Origin: Mesostigma viride
Lineage: Eukaryota; Streptophyta; Mesostigmatophyceae; Mesostigmatales; Mesostigmataceae
DNA: 26,279 nucleotides
Assembly: GCA_009746045.1 (NCBI GenBank)
Contig: RPFO01000165.1
Coordinates: 1,784,046-1,810,324, forward strand
Direction of reading: 5' to 3'
Below, piece after piece: positions 1-8,005 of the stretch; position 1 is the first letter of the stretch; each line of letters starts with the position of its first letter. Below the pieces are notes generated by a model. It was not told where the DNA came from and made no database searches. It saw nothing but the letters and a program-made list of their open reading frames with translations. The translations under genes were made by a program, and so were the position numbers.

Positions 1-173
1 ACCTGCTGAGCGTAGAATGCAACGCCGTATAGCACAAAAAGAAACAATAATTTTCAGAAAAAAAATTTGTGCTAGCACCTGTACCCCAGCCACCCAGGTA
101 GGGGTTGGTTGGACAGGTGGTTGCTCTAAAAGGTGGGCTTCCATTCTAGGGAAGCAGGTTGTTTCTTTTGCCT
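1..173 (+). repeat. T1 split direct repeat A1 (left end outside window)
   Basis: It matches 4890-5069 with small indels, from the motif CCTGCTGAGCG to TTGTTTCTTTTGCCT. The first part of the repeat (equivalent to 4809-4889) lies beyond the window start. Confidence 0.88.
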
Positions 174-235
174 GAAAACCTCACGTGACCACATCACAAA
201 AAACAAAACGCAAGGTAACACATCAAGCATTATAA

Positions 236-1347
236 CCCACCACGACCTCAACAGTGACAGCCCCAGACCGGAATTTCATAGCGAAACTCAAGCAAGCAGC
301 CAAGGAGGGATGCACCCCAAAGGAGGCCGCCACTGCGGTCCAGAAGATCCTAGGGGAGGGGGTTTGGCTAGAGCGAATCAAGAAGCTCAACAAGGGGCGT
401 GCCAAGAACGTCATGGACGCATTGGAGTAAAGGGGGTTTGTCAGCGATTGGGATGGGAAGGAGGCCCTGGTTGATGTGCTAGCAGCGCAGTTGGGGCAGG
501 CTATTGCAGAGCCGGATCCACCAGCGTCAGCAGGTGCGGTGGGAACAGGGGCTGTTCCCCCTTCGACAGGTGGAAGCGGAGGGGGGGGGCATGGTGGAGC
601 GGGCGGTGGGAAGGAGGATGGCGCCCCTGGGGCGATCGACCGGAATGTGGCGGAGCTAGACCGAAACATAGGTCAGCTGCTGGGGACCGAGACGGGCTAT
701 GCAACACCAGCTAGAGGGCTTCCACCCCGGCTAGGCAACGCCCGCACTGGCGCAGATATTGGCGACCTGATATCGGCCATGTCGAAGCTGCTGGACCAGG
801 CAAAGACTTCAGCAACTGCAAGCCTAGCAGCGGCGACGACTGCTGGCAGGCTGGCGCGCACGAAGGGAGTGGCGCTGAGCGGGCATGCAGTGCCGGTCTT
901 GCTGAGCTACATGCTGGAGGCGGTACTGCCGGGGATGCTGGACTACGCGGAGAGTGGGGGGGGGAAGTCCATCCGTGCGTTGATAATGCTGACGATGCAC
1001 GGCAGCACAGTCAGCGGGGAGAGGCGCATGTTGGTCCTGCAGATGGTTGGCATCCTGGACACGATGGTCACGCAATCGGGCTACTGGGCCACGTCACGCT
1101 CCGAAGTGATTCTGGAGCTGGCAGCAGCCGAGTACCTGGCGAAGACGATCACGGCGTGCCAAGTGGTGGATGTGGGGTCGACGAGCTGGAAGGGCACTCC
1201 GTCGGCAATGCTGCCATTCCAAGAGGGTGGGCGATGCTGGCGTCTCCGGCGGTTCAGGCCGCGATGAGCATGGGGAAGCTTCCGCAAAAGCTGGAGCAGG
1301 GTCCTAGCAAGAAGGGGCAGGGCGGCCCGTCCAACAACAACAAGTAA
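236..1347 (+). pseudogene. T1 gag-like gene, broken
   Basis: A coding frame with no clear ATG runs from about 236 (residues like NFIAKLKQAAKEG near 272) to an in-frame TAA at 428-430. It then continues in the same frame through a Gly/Pro-rich linker to a helical region (LLSYMLEAVLPGMLDYAESG, about 898-957) and ends at 1267. The natural C-terminus (about SPAVQAAMSMGKLPQKLEQG, then a Lys/Gly/Asn-rich tail ending in TAA at 1345-1347) is in another frame, so a frameshift lies near 1200-1220. The gag of the T2 element at 9947-11000 has the same plan: an alpha-helical N-terminal part, an acidic or Gly-rich linker, a YxxSERVLPG-type middle block, and SPAVQAA/TPAVKAA near the end. A structural role in RNA packaging is inferred from position only; no zinc knuckle is visible. 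Confidence 0.6.
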
Positions 1348-1439
1348 GGGAGCGGTGCCTCCTTCCGCTGCCTCTTCCAGCGCCGCTTCCAACTCGTGAC
1401 TAGTGGCACCAGGTACGCTCAGGCCGTAGGCGCGATAGG

Positions 1440-3535
1440 ATGAGTCGGGCTTTAAATGCTCGCACACCAGCGTGTCAAGCGGTCAGGGCGTTAAACTGGA
1501 TGGGGAGGGGGGCCCGAGACCCGCCTGCCGTAGATTCAGCCGGTGTGCCCGGGCCTCTGCAGCAGGCGGCCCTAGATGGGATCGATGATGCTTGCAGGTA
1601 CCTTTGTCCGCCGGAACGGTGGTTCCGTAGCGGAAATGGTCGGATCTGTAGTGGATGGAGGTGATCATGTTGAAGGTGCCCCTTACGAACCGTTAGTAGC
1701 CGCACGCTTGGCCTTGCCTGGTCCAGGGGAATTGGCCAAGTGGATGTGCTGAACTTACTACCCCCCTCTTGGGGAGCAATTTTGAATTATGAGAGTAAGA
1801 TGGTACGGACGCTGAGCCCAGCAGAGCGGATCTTGCAGAAGTGGATGCGGATGTCGCGGGGGTGTAGCATGGAGGAGTTCGCGCGGGTTTGCACGGTGTG
1901 TGTGGAGAGGGGGATTTGGGTGGATTTTTTGAGGAGGAGCCGCCTATGGTGAACGGTACTTTGGGGGTCGGAAAGCCCGACGGCCGTATACGGCTGATTG
2001 TGGACATTCGTCGTGGCAGCATGCCTACCAGATCCTATGCCCGCTTTTTTACCACACCTTTATGTGATTTGCGGTTTGCCCACGCGCGTTGGGGAGGATG
2101 TTTTTGGGGGGCGTATCAGATTTGGATTCCTAGTGCAACAGACTCGGCCTGCCCGTTTGGATGCGGCGGTAGTGTGCATGGATACCGGTGTGGTCGGATC
2201 TTGTGGGCCTTAGTGGGGCACGTCGGAAGGTGTGGTCAAGGATGTTGTGCTGGCCAATGTGAAACAAGCTGGCCGTCGCTGTGGTCCAGTGTGTGCACCA
2301 GTCTGTGCTGTACCGCTGTGGCCACAAGCCCCCCCAGAGGCTAGTCGTGGCCTTAGCATCGACATGTCAGCGCTGATCCTGGTGGCGGAGGCTAACGAGG
2401 CGGGGCAGACCGTCCGGCTGAGGTTGGAGGAGGACCTTGCTGCGCCCTTGGCGCCCTCGCCGTGCTTCGAATCTCAGCAGGATCTGGAAGGTATGCATGT
2501 TGTGACGATCGATGACCTCCATTTCACCCACTGTGCGTCGGTGGATGGGGTGAATCAGCAGCTAGATCGTGTCCAGGCTGCCTACGCCGCTGTTAGGCTG
2601 GTGCAGAAGTCTGACAAGGTGGTACGGGCAACAGCCGAGCAGACTGGTGTGCAGGCGGTGGGTGTTATTCACCAAAGAGATGGTGACGTGGTGCCTGTTC
2701 CTGAGCGTGTGGTGGCGGTTATCGCAGCTACTCATAGAATCTTGGATCGCGGATTTACATACTACCGCGAACTTAGTTCTGTGCTTGGGAAGTGGGTGTG
2801 GATGCATCTGCTGTGCCGCCCCATGCTCTCGGTGTGGTCTGAGCCGTATCGGCTGCTAGCAGCCATGAACGCCTCCCTGCCTGGGCGCCGCTGGCGGCTC
2901 CCTGAGGGGGCCCGCCGGGAGCTTCAGGCGGCGATCAACTTGGCCCCCGTTTTGATGGCTGCCAGGGCCCGGCCCCTTTTTGACCGGGAAGTCGCAAGTG
3001 ATGCGAGCGGCTCCGGCGGTGGGGTGGTCTACAGGGACCTGCCTGGGGCCGATTGTGCCCGGCTGGCGACCCGGCGCGAAGCGCGGGGTGGCGGACGACA
3101 GCTTTAACGTCTGGGGAGGACTGGGACCTGGAGCGCATGGAGGAGGGGGACTACAGCCTGCTGGATAGTGGCCACTGGCGTACGGCACTGTCCTACCGGT
3201 GGCGGGGGCAGCCTAACCACATCAACGTCAAGGAGGCGATTGCTGCGACACAGGGGGTCGAGTGGTCGTGCCGGACCAAGGCGTGTCGAGGTAAGCGAGT
3301 CGTCCGGCTCGTAGACTCCAGTGCTGTGGTGGGGGCGTTTGTCAGAGGGCGGTTGTCTTCCTACCGCCTCAACCAGCTGGTTCGGCGCTACTGCGCTCTG
3401 TCACTGGCTGGCGACATGCAGAGCCACTGGGTCTGGGTGGCTACCGACCACAACCCAGCTGACAAGGCCAGTCGGCGTGGCGCTTGGATTCCTGACTTGA
3501 CCCGGTGTGGTGACGTGCATCCCAACCCTGGGCCT
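1440..3535 (+). pseudogene. T1 reverse transcriptase-RNase H region, multiply frameshifted
   Basis: The region aligns block by block with the T2 RT at 11130-13190. An N-terminal block (SRGCSMEEFARVC, about 1855-1894) is followed after a frameshift by PDGRIRLIVDIRRGS (about 1975-2019), which is RT motif 1/2. A degraded motif A/B region follows at 2100-2330. RT motif C reads TIDDL at 2505-2519 in an open stretch of 2232-3107. RNase H begins at VASDAS (catalytic Asp 3000-3002), shifts frame near 3085, and continues with INVKE (about 3224-3238), VDSS (Asp 3314-3316) and PADKASR (Asp 3461-3463). All four acidic RNase H positions are present. Together with the downstream recombinase it would copy the element through an RNA intermediate and produce circular DNA. 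The copy is dead because of at least three frame changes. Confidence 0.8.
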
Positions 3536-3541
3536 GAGGGG
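3506..3541 (+). other. 2A-like peptide motif between RNase H and YR
   Basis: The open frame reads CGDVHPNPGPEG, with Asp at 3512-3514 and the final Pro at 3533-3535. The known 2A consensus is D(V/I)ExNPGP; here His replaces Glu and the rest matches. It sits exactly at the domain boundary between the RNase H end (PADKASR) and the recombinase start (ALLEG...LPAYRR). Ribosome skipping here is inference. Confidence 0.5.
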
Positions 3542-3544
3542 GCG

Positions 3545-4466
3545 CGACGCCCTCGGGACTTGGCACTTTTGGAGGGCACAGTCAACCCTGTGTCTACCTT
3601 GCCAGCGTACCGGCGGCGGCTGTCTACGTGGCGTGGGCGCCACCTGGCCCTGTCGACCCAGCTGACGCGGAAGCCATTTTCTGTGAGTGGATTTCTGCTG
3701 TCTACCATGCCAGAGGCGGGCGGGGGCGTACCTTATGCCAGCATGCCAAGGCCTGTCTGCACCTGTACTACCCCGACATTGTTCGGAATTGGGTACTGGC
3801 GGACCGCCTGCTAGCAGGTTGGCAGCGGCTTGTTCCGGCTGTCAGCCCTCCGCCTATGCCCTGGCGCCTTTGCTATTTCACTGCCCTGTTGCTAGTTTCA
3901 CGTCGACAGGTGCATTTGAGTGCGTTGATTATTATTGCTTTCCAGCAGTATTTACGCATTAGCGAGGCGCTAGGGCTGCGGGTTCGGGATGTGGCTCATC
4001 CCGGCCACCCCCTTCTCGAGCCAGGGCCCATGGTCGGTGCCCTTGTGCTGCGCAACCCCAAAACTGCGCAGGGGGCGGCCCAGCACGTCCTCGTCCGGGA
4101 TCCACTTTCTTTGTGGCTCCTGCGACGTCTGACGGCTGGCCAGCCCCCGGATGCACTCCTCTTTCGGGCTTAACGTACAGCCAGGCTAGGCAGCAGTGGG
4201 AGGCTGTGCAGGCCCGCATGGGCATCCCAGGGATGTTTTCTTTTCACAGCCTCCGGCATGGGGGGGCGACGCACGACGCCATCGCTGGCGAGTCGCCGGA
4301 GGCCATCCAGCTGCGCGGCCGGTGGGCTTCGGCCCTCTCGGTCACGCGCTACATTGGCCTCCACCGCAGCCTCCTGGGGCGCGACATCCCACCCGCCCTC
4401 TGGGCTCAGGCCCTGGGTTTTGACCCAGCGGCTTTCCGGCGCCACTTCGGTGGCGTCGAGTTTTGA
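3545..4466 (+). pseudogene. T1 tyrosine recombinase, two frameshifts
   Basis: The N-terminal core starts at about ALLEGTVNPVSTLPAYRR (3563-3616). Compared with the inverted copy, 4 nt are missing near 3612-3620, which shifts the frame. The core-binding part then continues (CEWISAVYHARGG; HAKACLHLYYPDIV). The catalytic domain has the first Arg in QQYLRISEAL (3955-3957). After a second frameshift near 4155-4170 (1 nt missing relative to the other copy) come FHSLRHGGAT with His 4245-4247 and Arg 4254-4256, GRWAS with Trp 4323-4325, and the nucleophile Tyr in VTRYIGLH (4350-4352). All catalytic positions of the R-HxxR-(H/W)-Y family are therefore still present but lie in three frames. In this family the enzyme inserts circular DNA copies at short target sites without an integrase. 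Confidence 0.85.
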
Positions 4467-4660
4467 CGTCCTCCTGTTTTTTCTCTCGTCTTTTAGCTAT
4501 CAACTGACCTCACCCTTGTGTGGGAGGTCAGGGGGGAAATGGTTTAACTAACCCGAGGGTGAACCTGGGTTGGGACAAAGTACCCCCATAGCTAGGTAGT
4601 TTAAGTTTTCTTTTTTGCATGTCCTACGTATTTTCGGCTGTTAGCCATGTAAGGAGATGT
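4467..4660 (+). other. T1 3' non-coding segment between YR and B1
   Basis: No open frame of note. The same segment is present in reverse at about 6889-7083. It includes a short inverted repeat around GACCTCAC...GTGAGGTC-type sequence near 4508-4530 (seen as TGACCTCACCC and GGGAGGTCA). Confidence 0.5.
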
Positions 4661-4808
4661 GGGTAGAGCAGGGGCACAGCTGCTGTGGGCTGGCCCTGCA
4701 CATTCACATAGTGTGCTCACCCTAGCATACAGATGGCCGTGTTGCCATCTGGTAGACATGTCTGTGTTATTCCACCGTATAGAGCTAGCACACATATTGT
4801 AATAAATT
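4661..4808 (+). repeat. T1 split direct repeat B1
   Basis: 148 nt, from GGGTAGAGCAGGGGCACAGC to TTGTAATAAATT. It is repeated as B2 at 5094-5241 with the same length and few substitutions. TGTAA, the green-algal polyadenylation signal, lies about 7 nt before its end. Confidence 0.9.
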
Positions 4809-5069
4809 TGATGTTTTGTGGTGATGCATGCAAAGCAAGGCAAGGCCAGAAATGGATTTGGTGAGCTATGCTCATTTTATCTATGACTAACCTGCTGAGC
4901 GGAGAATGCAACGCCGTATAGCACCAAAAGAAAAAATAATTTTAGAAAAAAATTTATATTTTTTGTGCTGGCACCCGTACCCCAGCCACCCAGGTAGGGG
5001 TTGGCTGGAGAGGTGGTTGCTATAAAGGGTGGGCTTCCATTCTAGGGAAGCAGGTTGTTTCTTTTGCCT
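4809..5069 (+). repeat. T1 split direct repeat A2
   Basis: It runs from TGATGTTTTGTGG, directly after B1, to TTGTTTCTTTTGCCT. Its part from 4890 onward matches A1 at 1-173. The joined B1-A2 is the internal copy of the junction expected in the circular intermediate of PAT-like elements. Confidence 0.88.
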
Positions 5070-5093
5070 CCCACCCACCCACCCTGGCAAAAG

Positions 5094-5241
5094 GGGTAGA
5101 GCAGGGGCACAGCTGCTGTGGGCTGGCCTTGCAAATTCACGTAGTGTGCTCACCCTAGCATACAGATGGCCGTGTTACCATCTGGTATACATGTTTGTGT
5201 TATTCCACCGCATAGAGCTAGCACACATATTGTAATAAATT
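5094..5241 (+). repeat. T1 split direct repeat B2 (right end of T1 copy 1)
   Basis: It matches B1 over 148 nt and ends at TAATAAATT. The next base (5242) is the first base of the T2 repeat A (CGTGGTTCTC), so there is no spacer between the two elements. Confidence 0.9.
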
Positions 5242-5672
5242 CGTGGTTCTCTGAACATAGTTTCTTTATAGTGAGATGGAAGGGTAGCCGCTATAGCTAG
5301 GTTATTGGGTTCACGTGACATACCTTTTGAGGCCGGTGCAGACTGATCCGGATCAGTCGTGGCCAACACTTTGGCCAGTTTTTCTTGGCCAGGTGGCAGG
5401 AGCTACGTTGAGATATAAACCTGCCACTGTCTAGGTTTCTTGGCTCATGGCGTATTGATTAACTAGATCTAGATTCTTTCTCTCACGCAATATGTGACCT
5501 AATAGCCCCGGCAGCCTTACGTAAGCTGCCGGCATTTAGATCGCCACATTGCGTCATTTGTTCAGACGCAACATTTGCGTGGCGAAAAAATGCCGTTCGG
5601 GCCAAGGCCGCATGACACGCAAAAAAGGACAAAAACAAACCCACCTAGCTAAGGTCGGCCTCTTTTCTTTTC
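5242..5672 (+). repeat. T2 repeat A1 (copy 1)
   Basis: 431 nt, the same length as A2 at 13433-13863. It ends at CTCTTTTCTTTTC, after which this copy reads ACGAGGGCGG as in the other A1. Confidence 0.88.
5508..5583 (+). repeat. Two hairpin-forming inverted repeats inside T2 repeat A
   Basis: The first is an 8-bp stem, CCGGCAGC/GCTGCCGG, around a TTACGTAA palindrome (5508-5532). The second is nested: an outer stem CGCCAC/GTGGCG encloses an inner stem GCGTC/GACGC (about 5541-5583). The arms are kept in all three A copies (also about 9698-9773 and 13698-13773), apart from neighbouring substitutions. Confidence 0.65.
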
Positions 5673-5759
5673 ACGAGGGCGGCGACAGCAAGCCAGGGGA
5701 AACGAACCTCTGGTTTGACGAACCTGTACTGTCGGAGCCATTGTTGGCCCTGAGCAGCA

Positions 5760-6254
5760 ATGCCTAAGGAGCGCAAGGCTACAGCAGGGCAGGCAGCGCG
5801 CGGGGAGGACGGGACGCCCACACCGCGGGCTGCTGCCGCCAGTCACGCTCCAGTCACCTTCAGCGCCAAAAAGAAGCAGCTTGCCAGTCTGCTCGCCAAG
5901 TGCATCAGCCCCGCAGAGGCGGTGGGGGCAGTCGAGCAGGTCTTCGGTGCCGAGGACTGGGTGACGGACGCCAGCTCGTGGAGCTCGAGCCAGCTGAAGT
6001 CTGTCGTGCAGTTGCTGGCCGATCACGTTGATGTTGCCGACGTGTTGGACGCACGTGACCCAAACAGAACGTTGGTGGCAAAACCGCTGGCCGTGGCAGA
6101 TCTCGCGGCGGACGAGGAGGAGGATCAGGCGCTGCCACCAACGACACCTGCGCAACGAAAAATGGCCAAGCGAAAGGCGCGGCCAAGGTTTCGGCAGGTG
6201 GGGGGGCTGTCGGAAAGGAAATGAGGGCGAAGGTTGGCGACATTCGTTGGGCAC
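5760..6254 (+). pseudogene. T2 gag-like gene, copy 1 (frameshifted, truncated by gap)
   Basis: It begins with ATG at 5760 (MPKERKATAGQ) and is nearly identical to the gag at 9947. It carries the helical block AKKKQLASLLAKCISPAEAV and the Asp-rich stretch ADEEEDQ. One C is missing near 6171 (GCCAAGCGAAAG here, GCCAAGCCGAAAG at the other copy). This shifts the frame and gives a stop at 6222-6224. The sequence runs into Ns at 6255. Confidence 0.75.
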
Positions 6255-6279
6255 NNNNNNNNNNNNNNNNNNNNNNNNN
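6255..6279. other. Assembly gap (25 N)
   Basis: 25 consecutive N. Left of it is T2 gag on the plus strand; right of it is the reverse complement of a T1/T2 junction. Order and orientation across the gap are not proven by the sequence. Confidence 0.99.
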
Positions 6280-6298
6280 CTATGTTCAGAGAACCACG
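6280..6298 (-). repeat. First 19 nt of T2 repeat A, inverted
   Basis: It reads CTATGTTCAGAGAACCACG, the reverse complement of the first 19 nt of T2 repeat A (5242-5260). It is joined to the inverted end of T1 B2. The same 19 nt are missing from the left end of the T2 copy that starts at 9448. Confidence 0.85.
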
Positions 6299-6446
6299 AA
6301 TTTATTACAATATGTGTGCTAGCTCTATGCGGTGGAATAACACAAACATGTATACCAGATGGTAACACGGCCATCTGTATGCTAGGGTGAGCACACTACG
6401 TGAATTTGCAAGGCCAGCCCACAGCAGCTGTGCCCCTGCTCTACCC
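6299..6446 (-). repeat. T1 repeat B2, inverted copy
   Basis: Reverse complement of 5094-5241 with the same 148-nt length. Confidence 0.88.
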
Positions 6447-6470
6447 CTTTTGCCAGGGTGGGTGGGCTGG

Positions 6471-6736
6471 AGGCAAAAGAAACAACCTGCTTCCCTAGAA
6501 TGGAAACCCACCTTTTAGAGCAACCACCTGTCCAGCCAACCCCTACCTGGGTGGCTGTGGTACAGGTGCCAGCACAAAAAATATTTTTTCTAAAATTTTT
6601 TTTCTAAAAATATTTTTTCTGTTTGTGCTATACGGCGTTGCATTCTCCGCTCAGCAGGTCAGTCATAGATAAAATGAGCATAGCTCACCAAATCCATTTC
6701 TGGCCTTTGCTTTGCATGCATCACCACAAAACATCA
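6471..6736 (-). repeat. T1 repeat A2, inverted copy
   Basis: Reverse complement of 4809-5069. It has an A/T-rich expansion near 6575-6620, where the A/T run differs in length from copy 1. Confidence 0.85.
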
Positions 6737-6888
6737 AATTTATTACAATATGTGTGCTAGCTCTATACGGTGGAATAACACAGACATGTCTACCAGATGG
6801 CAACACCGCCATCTATATGCTAGGGTGAGCACACTATGTGAATGCTAGGGCCAGGGCCAGCCACAGCAGCTGTGCCCCTGCTCTACCC
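6737..6888 (-). repeat. T1 repeat B1, inverted copy
   Basis: Reverse complement of 4661-4808 with a short insertion (AGGGCCAGGG) near 6847-6856. Confidence 0.85.
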
Positions 6889-7083
6889 ACATCTCCTTAC
6901 ATGGCTAACAGCCGAAAATACGTAGGACATGCAAAAAAGAAAACTTAACTACCTAGCTATTGGGGGTACTTTGTCCCAACCCAGGTTCACCCTCGGGTTA
7001 GTTCAACCATTTCCCCCCTGACCTCCCACACAAGGGTGAGGTCAGTTGATAGCTAAAAGACGAGAGAAGAAAACGGGAAGACG

Positions 7084-8005
7084 TCAAAATTTGACGCCAC
7101 CGAAGTGGCGCCGAAAAGCCGCTGGGTCAAAACCCAGGGCCTGAGCCCAGAGGGCGGGCGGCATGTCCCGCCCAAGGAGGCTGCGGTGGAGGCCAATGTA
7201 GCGCGTGACCGAGAGGGCCGAAGCCCACCGGCCGCACAACTGAATGGCCTCCGGCGACTCGCCAGCGATGGCGTCGCGCGTCGCCCCCCCATGCCGGAGG
7301 CTGTGAAAAGAAAACATCCCCGGGATGCCCATGCGGGCCTGCACAGCCTCCCACTGCTGCCTAGCCTAGTTGTACATTAAACCCCCCAAAAGAAGTGCAT
7401 CCGGGGGCTGGCCAGCCGTCAGGCGTCGCAGGAGCCACAAAGAAAGTGGATCCCGGACGAGGACGTGCTGGGCCGCCCCTTGCGCAGTCTTGGGGCTGCG
7501 CTGTGCAAGGGCACCGGCCGTGGGCCCTGGCTCGAGAAGGGGGTGGCCAGGATGGGCCACATCCCGAACCTGGGGTTCGGGCGCCTCGCTAATGCGTTAA
7601 TACTGCTGGAAAGCAATAATAATCAACGCGCTCAAATGCACTTGGAGACGTGAAACTAGCAACAGTGCAGTGAAATAGCAAAGGCGCCAGGGCATAGGCG
7701 GAGGGCTGACAGCCGGAACAAGCCCCTGCCAACCTGCTAGCAGGCGGTCCGCCAGTACCCAATTCCGAACAATGTCGGGGTAGTACAGGTGCAGACAAGC
7801 CTTGGCGTGCTGGCGTAAGGTACGCCCCCGCCCGCCTCTGGCATGGTAGACAGCAGAAATCCACTCACAGAAAATGGCTTCCGCGTCAGCTGGGTCGACA
7901 GGGCCAGGTGGCGCCCACGCCACGTAGACAGCCACTGCGCGCCGGTACGCTGGCAAGGTCGACACAGGGTTGAATGTGCCCTCCAAAAGTGCCAAGTCCC
8001 GAGGG
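7084..8005 (-). pseudogene. T1 tyrosine recombinase, inverted copy (two nonsense codons)
   Basis: On the minus strand one frame runs from the ALLEG start (about 7992) through LPAYRRAVAVYVAWAPPG to the C-terminus at 7084, with no frameshift. Two stops interrupt it: TAA at about 7597-7599, where copy 1 has TTA in QQYLRIS, and TAG at about 7366-7368, where copy 1 has CAG in YSQARQQW. The catalytic residues RIS, HSLRHGG, GRWAS and VTRYIG are all present. The segment after RISEA has diverged (PEPQ in place of LGLR). The ancestral recombinase was therefore one uninterrupted frame, which supports reading copy 1 as frameshifted rather than intron-containing. Confidence 0.85.

Larger units (their letters stand above)
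1..5241 (+). mobile_element. T1 copy 1: PAT/Kangaroo-like YR retrotransposon, decayed
   Basis: The element has the split direct repeat layout known for PAT-like tyrosine-recombinase retrotransposons: A1 (1-173, left end cut by the window), gag-like, RT/RNase H and YR regions, then B1 (4661-4808), A2 (4809-5069) and B2 (5094-5241). Comparison of A1 with A2 suggests that about 81 nt of A1 lie left of the window. The RT motif IDD, four RNase H acidic positions and the YR residues R, HxxR, W and Y are all recognisable. Every gene is broken by frameshifts or stops, so this copy is not autonomous. A second, inverted copy lies at 6299-9446. Assignment to the DIRS order rests on the YR domain and the repeat layout; naming it Kangaroo-like is inference from algal occurrence. 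Confidence 0.88.
5242..6254 (+). mobile_element. T2 copy 1: 5' fragment of a second YR-type retrotransposon, cut by assembly gap
   Basis: It contains a full repeat A1 (5242-5672) and the beginning of gag, and ends at the N run. It aligns throughout with 9448-10440 of the complete T2 copy with scattered substitutions. It starts exactly at the end of T1 B2. Confidence 0.85.

Noticed and set aside
1-5241. LTR retrotransposon with ordinary direct LTRs
   Set aside because: The repeats are split as A1...B1-A2-B2, there is no integrase or aspartic protease motif, and a tyrosine recombinase is present.
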